Shown here: one piece after another, positions 18,935 to 26,888 of the stretch
How positions within the stretch are numbered: position 1 is the stretch's first letter
Layout of the letters: each line of letters begins with the position of its first letter
NCBI RefSeq assembly: GCF_014195685.1
Contig: NZ_JACICF010000002.1
Coordinates: 62,001 to 126,000, forward strand
DNA from: Sphingomicrobium lutaoense
Lineage (GTDB): Bacteria > Pseudomonadota > Alphaproteobacteria > Sphingomonadales > Sphingomonadaceae
Reading direction: 5' to 3'
DNA: 64,000 bases
Notes under the pieces: model-generated
Database searches by the model: none
What the model was told of the DNA's origin: nothing
What the model saw: only the letters and a program-made list of their open reading frames with translations
Translations under genes and position numbers: made by a program

Positions 18935-19122
18935 AGAACCGCCTCAAGGTCCTGCGCGCCGAGCGCGACTGGAGCCAGGGCGACCTTGCCGAAAGGCTCG
19001 AGGTCTCGCGCCAGAGCGTCAATGCCATCGAGACCGGCAAATATGACCCTTCGCTTCCGCTGGCCTTCAAGATCGCCGAGGTCTTCGGCATGACGATCGA
19101 GGAAATCTTCCTTCGCGAATGA
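18931..19122 (+). CDS. Short XRE-family helix-turn-helix regulator
   Basis: A 63-residue, single-domain DNA-binding protein of the Cro/CI-like XRE type. The helix-turn-helix reads LSQ-type: WSQGDLAERLEVSRQSVNAI, then ETGKYDPSLPLAFKIAEVFG and an acidic IEEIF end. Such minimal regulators usually repress their own operon and neighbouring membrane protein genes. The GTG start at 18931 overlaps the previous stop by four bases. With two identical-type palindromes over the operon promoter, autorepression is the simplest reading. No second domain is present, so any signal must come through a partner, perhaps one of the two membrane proteins. Confidence 0.9.
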   Translation: MKNRLKVLRAERDWSQGDLAERLEVSRQSVNAIETGKYDPSLPLAFKIAEVFGMTIEEIFLRE

Positions 19123-19172
19123 GCGCGACGGGATCGGCTGACGCGCATCGCCTGACCTGCTAGGCGAAGCGC

Positions 19173-19910
19173 ATGACCGACTTGGACCTCAGCTATCACG
19201 AAATCGAAGGACGTCGCTTGGCGTGCCGGATCCGCTCCGGCAAGGCGCCCACCCTCCTCTTCCTCCCGGGCTATGCTTCCGACATGGACGGGGGCAAGGC
19301 GACCGCGATCGACGCCTTTGCCGCCGAGCAAGGCCTCGGCTGCATCCGCTTCGACTATTCGGGAACGGGGTTGTCCGATGGCGATTTCGCCGAAGGAACG
19401 CTCGCACGCTGGCTCGACGAAATGCTCAGCCTCATCGACCGTAGCGAAGGCCCGCTCATTCTCATCGGCTCCTCGATGGGGGGCTGGCTGGCGCTTCATG
19501 GCGCGATCCGCCGCCTCGACCGCGTCCAGGCCGTGCTGGGCATCGCCGCCGCTCCCGATTTCACCGAATGGGGTTTTACCGCCGACCAGAAGGCGGCCAT
19601 CGAGAAAGACGGCAAATGGGAAGAGGCTAGCCCCTATGACGGCGAGCCCTTCGTCACGCATCGCGGTTTCTGGCAATCGGGCCAGGATTTGCGCCTCCTC
19701 GAAGAGCCGATCGGCTATCGCGGCCCGGTCCGCTTCGTTCATGGCGACCGCGACGAGGATGTGCCGGTCTCGGTGGCGCTGCGCGCGATGCGCCAGCTTA
19801 CGAGCGAGGATGTTCAGCTCAAACTCATCAAGGGAGGCGGACACCGGCTGTCCGAACCGCGCCAGATAGCCGCGATCCTGACCGAATTGCACGAATTGGT
19901 GAACCGATGA
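19173..19910 (+). CDS. Alpha/beta hydrolase
   Basis: A 245-residue cytoplasmic serine hydrolase resembling the ABHD10/esterase-type branch. The nucleophile elbow GSSMGG lies near residue 100, the catalytic Asp in HGDRDEDVP near 192, and the His in GGGHRLSEP near 225. The oxyanion region LPGYASDMDG follows the first strand. Substrate unknown. The stop overlaps the following ATG (ATGA at 19907), so it heads a coupled set with the TPR protein and the glyoxalases. A role in clearing (thio)esters near the glyoxalase pathway is possible but speculative. Confidence 0.88.
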   Translation: MTDLDLSYHEIEGRRLACRIRSGKAPTLLFLPGYASDMDGGKATAIDAFAAEQGLGCIRFDYSGTGLSDGDFAEGTLARWLDEMLSLIDRSEGPLILIGSSMGGWLALHGAIRRLDRVQAVLGIAAAPDFTEWGFTADQKAAIEKDGKWEEASPYDGEPFVTHRGFWQSGQDLRLLEEPIGYRGPVRFVHGDRDEDVPVSVALRAMRQLTSEDVQLKLIKGGGHRLSEPRQIAAILTELHELVNR

Positions 19911-20626
19911 TCCCGATCCTTGTCGCCACGCTTCTCGTGCAAAGCCCCCAGATCGCCGTGCCGGGCGAACTGCTCAATTGCGGAACCGACCGTTCGGCCG
20001 AGACTCTCCTGTGCCGCGCGGTCGCCGCGCAGCGCGACGGGCGCCATGCCGATAGTGCCGCCGCCTTCGAGGATGCAGCCTCGCTGTCCGCAATCGATGA
20101 TCTCGACCAGTCGGCGCGTGCGCTCGTGGCGGCGGGCAACATGTGGCTCCTGGCGGACCGTCCCGAAGCCGCCGCCAACGTGATCGACCGGGCGCTGGCG
20201 CTGAACCGGCTCGACCCCGTCCAGCGCGGGCTTGCCCTGATGGACCGCGCCCGCGCCTCGGTGGCGATGCTCGAACCCAAGGTGGCCGAAGGGTTCGCGA
20301 CCGAGGCACAGGCGCTCATCCCCGAGGACCCCTTCGTCTGGTATTTTACTTCGGGCCTCGCGCTCTATGCCGGCGATCTCGAGCGCGCCAAGGAGGACAT
20401 CGACCGCGCGCTTGCCCTCGCGCCCGATGCACCCGAGGTGCTGCTGCGCGCCGCCGCCATTGCCGAAGCGCGAGGCGAGGAGGGCCCGATGCGCGCCTAT
20501 CTTGAAGATGCGGTGCGGCATGGCGGAGACCGACCTGCCGGAGCCAGTGCCCGGATGCTGCTGGAACAGCTGTCCGAGCCGCCGGTTGGTGGCGATGTCC
20601 CGCCCGAGAAGAAAGAGGCCCAGTGA
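19907..20626 (+). CDS. TPR-repeat protein, probably exported
   Basis: A 239-residue protein of helical TPR-like repeats (AAQRDGRHADSAAAFEDAA; GLALYAGDLERAKEDIDRAL with the typical A-L-x-P ends). The first residues MIPILVATLLVQSPQ could be a short signal peptide, but there is no clear cleavage motif or lipobox. Two Cys (near residues 25 and 36) flank the start of the mature part. It overlaps the hydrolase by ATGA and the glyoxalase I gene by ATGA (20623). The function is unknown; TPR proteins serve as protein-binding scaffolds. Confidence 0.82.
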   Translation: MIPILVATLLVQSPQIAVPGELLNCGTDRSAETLLCRAVAAQRDGRHADSAAAFEDAASLSAIDDLDQSARALVAAGNMWLLADRPEAAANVIDRALALNRLDPVQRGLALMDRARASVAMLEPKVAEGFATEAQALIPEDPFVWYFTSGLALYAGDLERAKEDIDRALALAPDAPEVLLRAAAIAEARGEEGPMRAYLEDAVRHGGDRPAGASARMLLEQLSEPPVGGDVPPEKKEAQ

Positions 20627-21039
20627 AATATCTCCATGCCGTGCTGCGCGTGCTCGATCCCGAGCGCACGGTCGCATTTTTCAAGCTGCTCGGCCTCGAG
20701 GAACGGCGGCGCAAGGACGTGGAGGCGGGGCGGTTTACGCTGATCTTCATAGGGCTGCCCGGCGAGGATGCCGAGATCGAGCTGACCCATAATTGGGACG
20801 AGACCGAGGCCTATTCGAACGGGCGCAACTTCGGCCATCTCGCCTTCCACACCGATGAGATCTATCATCTTTGCCAACGGCTCGCCGATGCCGGCGTGAC
20901 GATCAATCGCCCGCCCCGCGACGGGCGCATTGCCTTCGTCAAGTCGCCCGACGGCATCTCGATCGAGCTGCTGCAGCGCGGCGAAGCGCTGCCGCCCGCC
21001 GAACCCTGGGCCTCGATGGGGAATGAAGGGAACTGGTAA
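20623..21039 (+). CDS. gloA: Glyoxalase I (lactoylglutathione lyase), VOC superfamily
   Basis: Converts the methylglyoxal-glutathione hemithioacetal to S-lactoylglutathione. The 138-residue chain has two VOC modules and the four metal ligands in the expected places: H5, E53 (in ELTHNW), H72 (GHLAFH) and E115 (SIELLQ). Lengths and motifs match the short Ni-type bacterial enzyme. It is coupled upstream to the TPR gene (ATGA) and downstream to gloB (TAATG), so both detoxification steps are made together. Confidence 0.93.
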   Translation: MKYLHAVLRVLDPERTVAFFKLLGLEERRRKDVEAGRFTLIFIGLPGEDAEIELTHNWDETEAYSNGRNFGHLAFHTDEIYHLCQRLADAGVTINRPPRDGRIAFVKSPDGISIELLQRGEALPPAEPWASMGNEGNW

Positions 21040-21779
21040 TGATCACGCCCGAACAGGTCGGCCCATTCGAGATCGCTTGCGTCCCGGCGTTCAGCGACAA
21101 TTATCTCTGGCTGGTGAAAAGCGGCGATGCCGTCGCGGTGGTCGATCCGGGCGACGGTGAGGCTGTCCTGAGCGCCGCCGACCAGCTCGGATGGACGATC
21201 AGCCATATCCTCAACACCCATTGGCACCCAGACCATGTCGGCGGCAATCTGCGCGTAAAGCAAGCCACCGGCGCGACCATCTACGGCCCCGCTCCCGAAG
21301 CCGAAAAGATTCCGGGCATCGACCATGCACTGGACGAAGGCGACTGCATGACGCTGGGAGGCGAGGAAGCCGAGATCTGGCACATCCCGGGCCACACACT
21401 CGGCCATATCGCCTATCTCTTCCGCGATGCCGATGTGGCTTTCGTCGGCGACACCGTCTTCGCCATGGGGTGCGGCCGGATGTTCGAGGGAACGGCGGAG
21501 CAGATGCACGCATCGCTCCAGCGCTTCCGCGACCTCCCGGGTTCGATGAAACTCTACTGCGCGCATGAATATACGCTCGCCAACGGCAAGTTCGCGGCGC
21601 ACGCCTTTCCGGGCGACCCGGCGATCGCCGAGCGGCTCGAACGGACCGAGGCAATGCGCGCGCGGGATGAGCGCACGGTTCCCACTACGGTGGAACAGGA
21701 AATCGCTACGAATCCCTTCCTTCGCGCCTCCGATTCGCGTACATTTGCCGAGCTCAGGAGCGCGAAAGACCGCTTTTGA
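21039..21779 (+). CDS. gloB: Hydroxyacylglutathione hydrolase (glyoxalase II)
   Basis: Hydrolyses S-lactoylglutathione to D-lactate and glutathione. The 246-residue protein belongs to the metallo-beta-lactamase fold: THWHPDH near residue 60, GHTLGH near 118, GDTVF near 136 and the C-terminal helical domain with CAHEYTLAN (near 174) and NPFLR. All metal ligands appear present. The ATG overlaps the gloA stop by one base. Confidence 0.95.
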   Translation: MITPEQVGPFEIACVPAFSDNYLWLVKSGDAVAVVDPGDGEAVLSAADQLGWTISHILNTHWHPDHVGGNLRVKQATGATIYGPAPEAEKIPGIDHALDEGDCMTLGGEEAEIWHIPGHTLGHIAYLFRDADVAFVGDTVFAMGCGRMFEGTAEQMHASLQRFRDLPGSMKLYCAHEYTLANGKFAAHAFPGDPAIAERLERTEAMRARDERTVPTTVEQEIATNPFLRASDSRTFAELRSAKDRF

Positions 21780-21850
21780 CGAGTGACGCCCGCCGAAAGG
21801 GGGATTTCGGCTCGCGCCGCCTTGAATGTGAGTTTGCAAGGAGAACCGCG

Positions 21851-22270
21851 ATGAAATTCCCGATCCTCGCCATGACGGCTCTCGCCGTGACCGCCTGCAC
21901 CACCGCCGGCTATGACGAAGCGGCTTCCGAAAAGGTCCGGCTCGCCGATGCCGAAGTCGAAAAGCGTTTGACAGGCTATTCGCCCACCGGTTCGCGCAGC
22001 TGCCTGCCTTCGCGTCCCTCGGGCAGTCTCAAATTCTATGACAATGGCACCGTGCTCATCCAGCAGGGCGGCACCTATTACCGTCAGGAACTCGATCGCG
22101 GCTGTGCCCGCGCAGCCAGCCCGCATACCACCATCGTCACCGAAGGCACCTATGGCTCGATGTGCGCGGGCGAGATCGTGCGCGTGGTCGATTCCACTTC
22201 GGGCGGTTTCTACGGAAGCTGCGCTTTGGGCAAATGGACCGCCTGGGAAAAGAGCGGCAACGACGGCTAA
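21851..22270 (+). CDS. Small Cys-rich lipoprotein, unknown function
   Basis: A 139-residue predicted lipoprotein. The start ATG at 21851 follows AAGGAG with a seven-base gap, which rules out an in-frame start further upstream at 21776. The N terminus MKFPILAMTALAVTAC is a signal peptide with lipobox VTAC. The mature part has four further Cys (near residues 41, 79, 102 and 122), so two disulfides in the periplasm are plausible. No family is recognised. It ends against the acyl-CoA synthetase gene; the stops of the two convergent genes overlap at CTAA (22267-22270). Confidence 0.82.
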   Translation: MKFPILAMTALAVTACTTAGYDEAASEKVRLADAEVEKRLTGYSPTGSRSCLPSRPSGSLKFYDNGTVLIQQGGTYYRQELDRGCARAASPHTTIVTEGTYGSMCAGEIVRVVDSTSGGFYGSCALGKWTAWEKSGNDG

Positions 22271-24033
22271 CGCTTGTAAAGCGCGGCGAGCCGGTCTCCA
22301 TAGGCCGCGCCGATCACGTGGCGGCGGATCTTCATCGAGGGCGTTAGCATCTCGTTCTCGACGCTGAAGGCTTCGTCCGCGACGATGAAGCGGCGCACCT
22401 TCTCGATCACGCTGAGGTCGCGGTTCACCCGGTCGACCGCATCGCGAAGCCCCTTCTGCACGGCCTTTTCATCGCCATTCACGCTCGCCACGAACTCGGG
22501 ATCGGGAACGAGCAGCGCGACCAGATAGGGCCGCCGGTCGCCATAGACCATCGCCTGCGCGATCTCATTCTTTAGCGTGAGGATGCCTTCTACCCGCTGG
22601 GGCGCGACATTGTCGCCCTTGTCGAGCACGATCAGGTCCTTCTTGCGGTCGGTGATGACGATACGGCCCTTTTCGTCGAGATGGCCGACGTCACCCGTCA
22701 ACAGCCAGCCATCGTCGGTAAGCACCCGCCGCGTATCGTCCGCATTGCGGAAATAGCCTTCCATCACCAGTTCGCCGCGCACGCAGATTTCGCCGTCGGT
22801 GGCAATGCGGACCTCGGTATTCTTCATCGGTGGCCCGACGGTCTCCATGCGGATGCCTGTCTTGGGCCGGTTGCAGCTGATCACCGGTCCGGCCTCGGTC
22901 TGGCCATAGCCTTGGAGCATGGTGAGCCCCATTGCCTGGAAGAAGAGGCCGACCTCGGGATTGAGCGGCGCCCCGCCCGAGACGAGCGCCTTCATTCGCC
23001 CGCCGAACTTTTCCTGCACTTTCTTGCGCAAGGTCAGAGAGAGAAGCGCGTCCATCGGCTTGTCGATCAGGCGCGAGCGCCCCTCGTAGCGGCGCGTCTC
23101 GATTTCGATCGCCCGGTCGAGCAGATAGGCAGCCAGCCCGCCTTCCTTTTCGATGGCCTTGAGCATCTTGGTGCGCAGCATCTCGAACAGGCGCGGCACC
23201 ACCACCATCAGTGTCGGCCGGACTTCCTCGATATTGGCCGCAAGCTTGTCGAGGCTCTGCGCATAATAGATCTGCGCCCCCAGCCCGACCGGGAAATGCT
23301 GCCCGCCGGTATGCTCGTAGGCGTGGCTCGCGGGCAGGAAGGACAGGAAGATTTCCTCATCCCAGCCGAAGTCGTTGGCGATGATGTCGATGCAGCCTTC
23401 GACATTGTGTAGGATCATGCCGTGATGCTGCATCACGCCGCGCGGCGCGCCGCCGGTTCCCGAGGTATAGATCAGGCAGGCAAGGTCGCGACGCCCGATC
23501 TTCTCGGCTTCGCGCTCGAACTGTTCGACATCATGCTTGCCGCTGACGAGGGCGTCCCAATGGTGGAAGCGGGCGATGTCGGGCGACTGGCCGGTGATGA
23601 TGTCGTCGATCGAGATGATGTGATGGCATTCGGACGCATAAAGCACCGCGGGAAGGAGCGGCTGCGCCAGCTTCTGCGTCGAGACGATCACCGCCTTGGC
23701 GTCCGAATTGCCGAGGATATGCTGATGATCGCGCGTGGTGTTGGTGGTGTAGGTGGGAACGGTGACGCAGCCCGCCGCCATGATCGCGAGGTCGGCGATC
23801 AGCCATTCGGGCCGGTTCTCGCTTACCAGCATCACCCGGTCGCCTTTCCCGCAACCGATGTCGCGCAGGCTCTGGGCAAGGCTGGCGACCTGGCGCGCCG
23901 CTTCGGACCAGCTCACCGATTGCCATTCGCCGTCCTTCTTGGCCCAGAGAAAGGGCGCGTCCCCCCGCTCCCGCGCGCGGGTGAAGAACATGGTCACCAG
24001 ATTGGGAAAATGTTCGAGCTGGCGGCGCTTCAT
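22267..24033 (-). CDS. Long-chain acyl-CoA synthetase (AMP-forming)
   Basis: Activates a fatty or other carboxylic acid to acyl-AMP and then acyl-CoA. The 588 residues contain the P-loop YTSGTGGAPRGVM near 187 (the usual Thr/Ser-Gly-Thr-x-G-x-P-K/R pattern), the A5 motif GYGQTEAGP near 375, the Asp of TGDVGHLD and the hinge DRKKDLIV near 461. The closing Lys motif APQRVEG has Arg where many enzymes have the K-V-E pattern. It resembles the FadD15-like bacterial group; the true substrate is open. Its ATG overlaps the gamma-glutamyltransferase stop (ATGA at 24030), so the two are coupled. Confidence 0.92.
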   Translation of the reverse strand: MKRRQLEHFPNLVTMFFTRARERGDAPFLWAKKDGEWQSVSWSEAARQVASLAQSLRDIGCGKGDRVMLVSENRPEWLIADLAIMAAGCVTVPTYTTNTTRDHQHILGNSDAKAVIVSTQKLAQPLLPAVLYASECHHIISIDDIITGQSPDIARFHHWDALVSGKHDVEQFEREAEKIGRRDLACLIYTSGTGGAPRGVMQHHGMILHNVEGCIDIIANDFGWDEEIFLSFLPASHAYEHTGGQHFPVGLGAQIYYAQSLDKLAANIEEVRPTLMVVVPRLFEMLRTKMLKAIEKEGGLAAYLLDRAIEIETRRYEGRSRLIDKPMDALLSLTLRKKVQEKFGGRMKALVSGGAPLNPEVGLFFQAMGLTMLQGYGQTEAGPVISCNRPKTGIRMETVGPPMKNTEVRIATDGEICVRGELVMEGYFRNADDTRRVLTDDGWLLTGDVGHLDEKGRIVITDRKKDLIVLDKGDNVAPQRVEGILTLKNEIAQAMVYGDRRPYLVALLVPDPEFVASVNGDEKAVQKGLRDAVDRVNRDLSVIEKVRRFIVADEAFSVENEMLTPSMKIRRHVIGAAYGDRLAALYKR

Positions 24034-25721
24034 GGTGACACATCCTTCTGCGAACGCGGATCGAACGCGGGAACCCAGCGGCCATCGATCCGGTGCACGG
24101 CATTGGCCTTGAAGCGCGGCCCGATCGGACGCACGTCCTTATGCCCCATCGCGCGCAGCGATGCCATCAAGGCCTCGCTGCCAGGCGCCTCCTCGACATA
24201 GAGCGTATCGGCGGGCGAATAGATGTTGGGAAGCTCGATAGCGTCCTGCGCGCTCAAGCCCCAGTCGATCACTGCGATCACATTCTTGGCGGTCTGGGTG
24301 ATGATCGTGCTGCCCCCCGCCGCGCCGACCGCGAGGATTGCTTCGCCCTCGGGATTGAAGACGATCGTCGGGCTCATCGAACTGCGCGGACGCTTCCCGC
24401 CCGCGACCGCATTGGCGACCGGCAAACCATCCTCGCCGGTCGGGCGGAAGCTGAAATCGGTGAGTTCGTTATTGAGATAATAGCCATTGACCATCAGCCC
24501 CGAACCGAAGGCGCTTTCGATGGTCGAGGTGAGCGACACGACATTGCCCTCGGCGTCGACCGCGGCAAAATGGCTGGTGCCCTGCTCCTCGGGCTGCTCG
24601 CCCGCCGCGCGGCGCCGCGCGCCCGGCGGGGTGCCTGCCTCGACCTCGCCCATCACCCGCTCGGCGGAAATCAGCTTGGAACGCTCGGCCAGATAGGCAG
24701 GATCGACGAGGCCCGCGACCGGCACTTCGACGAAATCGCCATCGCCGAGATAAAGGCCGCGGTCGGCATAGGCGAGGCGGCTGGCTTCGGCGAAGAGGTG
24801 CCAGCTCACCGGATGGTCGGGGCCGAGCGCGCTCAGGTCGAACCGTTCGACCAGCCCGAGGATCTGCAACATGGTCGTCGCCCCCGACGAGGGCGGACCC
24901 ATCGAACAGATGCGGTGCGAGCGATATTCGGCGCAGACGGGCGGCCGCTCCTTGGCCTCATAGGCGGTAATATCCGAAACCTGCATCGGCGCGGGCGCGA
25001 CCGGCGCGCCGCGCACCGTCTCGGCAATCCGCGAAGCATTGGCGCCTCGGTAGAAGGCCTGCGGGCCCTCATCGGCCAGCCGCTCGAGAAAATCGGCCAG
25101 TTCGGGATTGCGAAGGATCGTGCCTTCGGGATGGGGATTGCCCCCGGCGTCATAATAGATGGCGCGTGCGGTTTCGCTGAGCCCCGCGATATCGCGATTG
25201 GCCTCGAGCATGCGGCGCAGCCGCTCGGTCATCGGGAAACCGTCGCGGGCCAGTGCAATGGCGGGCGTGAACAATTGCTTCCACGCCAGCTTGCCATGGC
25301 GATCGTGCGCACGCTTCATCATCGCGACATTGCCGGGAACGCCGACGCTCCTTCCGCCCGGCACCACGCTGCCGAAGGGCACGGGTTCGCCCGCTTCGTC
25401 GAGGAACCAGTCGGGGCTCGCCGCCATCGGCGCGGTTTCGCGCCCGTCATAGCTCACCACATTGCCCGCCGCATCGCTGCGCAGCATGAAGCCGCCGCCG
25501 CCGATGCCGCTCGACTGCGGCTCGACCACGGTGAGCGCGACCAGCGTCGCGAGCGCGGCATCGGTGGCGCTGCCGCCCAGGGCAAGCATTGCTTCGCCCG
25601 CGGCAGTCGCACGGGGTTCGGCGCTGCTGACCGCGCCCGCGGGGGCGATCGGTTGGGATGAAGGAGTGGAGGCGCAGGAGGCCAGCAACAGGGCCGCGAA
25701 TGGCAGGAGTCGCATATGCAT
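24030..25721 (-). CDS. ggt: Gamma-glutamyltransferase, lipoprotein form
   Basis: Cleaves or transfers the gamma-glutamyl group of glutathione and related compounds outside the cytoplasm. The 563-residue precursor should self-cleave before the catalytic Thr (about residue 381) in GTSHFAAVD. Other family motifs are GIGGGGFML, the Arg in YDGRETAP and the glycine-rich AAGGSTIITQ. The N terminus has a lipobox, LLLASC, so it is probably membrane-anchored, unlike the soluble periplasmic E. coli enzyme. An ATGA overlap couples it to the acyl-CoA synthetase. Confidence 0.93.
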   Translation of the reverse strand: MHMRLLPFAALLLASCASTPSSQPIAPAGAVSSAEPRATAAGEAMLALGGSATDAALATLVALTVVEPQSSGIGGGGFMLRSDAAGNVVSYDGRETAPMAASPDWFLDEAGEPVPFGSVVPGGRSVGVPGNVAMMKRAHDRHGKLAWKQLFTPAIALARDGFPMTERLRRMLEANRDIAGLSETARAIYYDAGGNPHPEGTILRNPELADFLERLADEGPQAFYRGANASRIAETVRGAPVAPAPMQVSDITAYEAKERPPVCAEYRSHRICSMGPPSSGATTMLQILGLVERFDLSALGPDHPVSWHLFAEASRLAYADRGLYLGDGDFVEVPVAGLVDPAYLAERSKLISAERVMGEVEAGTPPGARRRAAGEQPEEQGTSHFAAVDAEGNVVSLTSTIESAFGSGLMVNGYYLNNELTDFSFRPTGEDGLPVANAVAGGKRPRSSMSPTIVFNPEGEAILAVGAAGGSTIITQTAKNVIAVIDWGLSAQDAIELPNIYSPADTLYVEEAPGSEALMASLRAMGHKDVRPIGPRFKANAVHRIDGRWVPAFDPRSQKDVSP

Positions 25722-25732
25722 GGCGCTTGGGG

Positions 25733-26767
25733 CTACTCGGTTCCGACCCAGTCGGCAATGCTGTCCACGCCCTCCTCTTCCATGCGTTGGGCAAGGTCCC
25801 CCGCGATCCGCATCGCGAGGCCCGGCCCGTTATAGACCAATGCCGAATAGAGCTGGACGAGGCTGGCCCCGGCGCGGATGCGCGCTTCGGCATCGGCGCC
25901 GCTCTCGATCCCGCCGGCCGCGATCAGCGGGATCTCGCCCCCGCTCGCCGACCGGAAGGCACGCAAGGCTCCGAGCGCCTTCTTACCGAGCGGGCGACCC
26001 GACAGTCCGCCGCCCTCCTTGCGTTTGGGCGACTTCAACGAAGCGGGCCTATCGATGGTCGTGTTGCTCACGATCAGCGCATCCACCCCTTCGTCGATCG
26101 CCACCCGGGCGATGCGTTCGGGATCGCCGTCCTCGAGGTCGGGCGCGACCTTGAGGAAGATCGGCGGTCCTTCCCCGCCGCGCGCGTCGCCCACCGCCTG
26201 CAACAGATCCTTGAGCGACTGTTCGTCCTGCAACTGGCGAAGGCCCGGCGTATTGGGGCTGGAAATATTGACCGTGAGATAGTCGGCGAGCGCGCCCATC
26301 CGCTCGACCCCCCGGGCATAGTCGGCGATGCGGTCCTCGCTATCCTTGTTGGCGCCGATATTGACGCCGACGATGCCGCGTTCGGGGTTGCGCTCGGCAA
26401 GCCGCTCGGCAGCGGCATCCTGTCCCTGGTTGTTGAAGCCCATGCGATTGATGATGGCCCGGTCCTCGTTGAGACGAAAGAGGCGCGGCCGCTCGTTCCC
26501 CGCCTGCGGGCGAGGCGTGAGCGTCCCCACTTCGACGAACCCGAATCCGAAGCCGAGCATCGCCGAAAAGACCTCGGCATCCTTGTCGAACCCCGCCGCC
26601 AGCCCGACGGGCGAAGGGAAATGCAGTCCCGCCACATCCTGAGCGAGGCGGTGGTCGAAATTGGGAATCGGCCGGTCGGGCAGCATCTTGAGGCCGCCGA
26701 TGGTGGCGCGGTGCGCCTGTTCGGGTTCGAGGCGAAAGATCGCGTGTTTCAAAAGTCCATACATCAT
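25733..26767 (-). CDS. pyrD: Dihydroorotate dehydrogenase (quinone), class 2
   Basis: Oxidises dihydroorotate to orotate in pyrimidine synthesis, passing electrons to quinone at the inner membrane. The 344-residue length and N-terminal helix MMYGLLKHAIFRLEPE are typical of class 2. Motifs include GLAAGFDKD near residue 58, NRMGFNNQG, the catalytic Ser region NISSPNTPG near 169, and GRPLGKKAL with the phosphate-binding AAGGIESGADA. The start at 26767 is supported by GAGGG nine bases upstream; ATG 26764 is an alternative. A much longer open frame to 27100 runs into the divergent peptidase gene and is not credible. Confidence 0.95.
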   Translation of the reverse strand: MMYGLLKHAIFRLEPEQAHRATIGGLKMLPDRPIPNFDHRLAQDVAGLHFPSPVGLAAGFDKDAEVFSAMLGFGFGFVEVGTLTPRPQAGNERPRLFRLNEDRAIINRMGFNNQGQDAAAERLAERNPERGIVGVNIGANKDSEDRIADYARGVERMGALADYLTVNISSPNTPGLRQLQDEQSLKDLLQAVGDARGGEGPPIFLKVAPDLEDGDPERIARVAIDEGVDALIVSNTTIDRPASLKSPKRKEGGGLSGRPLGKKALGALRAFRSASGGEIPLIAAGGIESGADAEARIRAGASLVQLYSALVYNGPGLAMRIAGDLAQRMEEEGVDSIADWVGTE

Positions 26768-26888
26768 GTCGAAATGCCCTCTAGCGCGCCTTTGCCCGCA
26801 CTTCATGCCAAAAAGATTGGACATCGCGGTCCGGAATCGCTCGATTCGTGCGCGAGTCGCCATTTTGCGTACGCCAGGAGATGACCAG

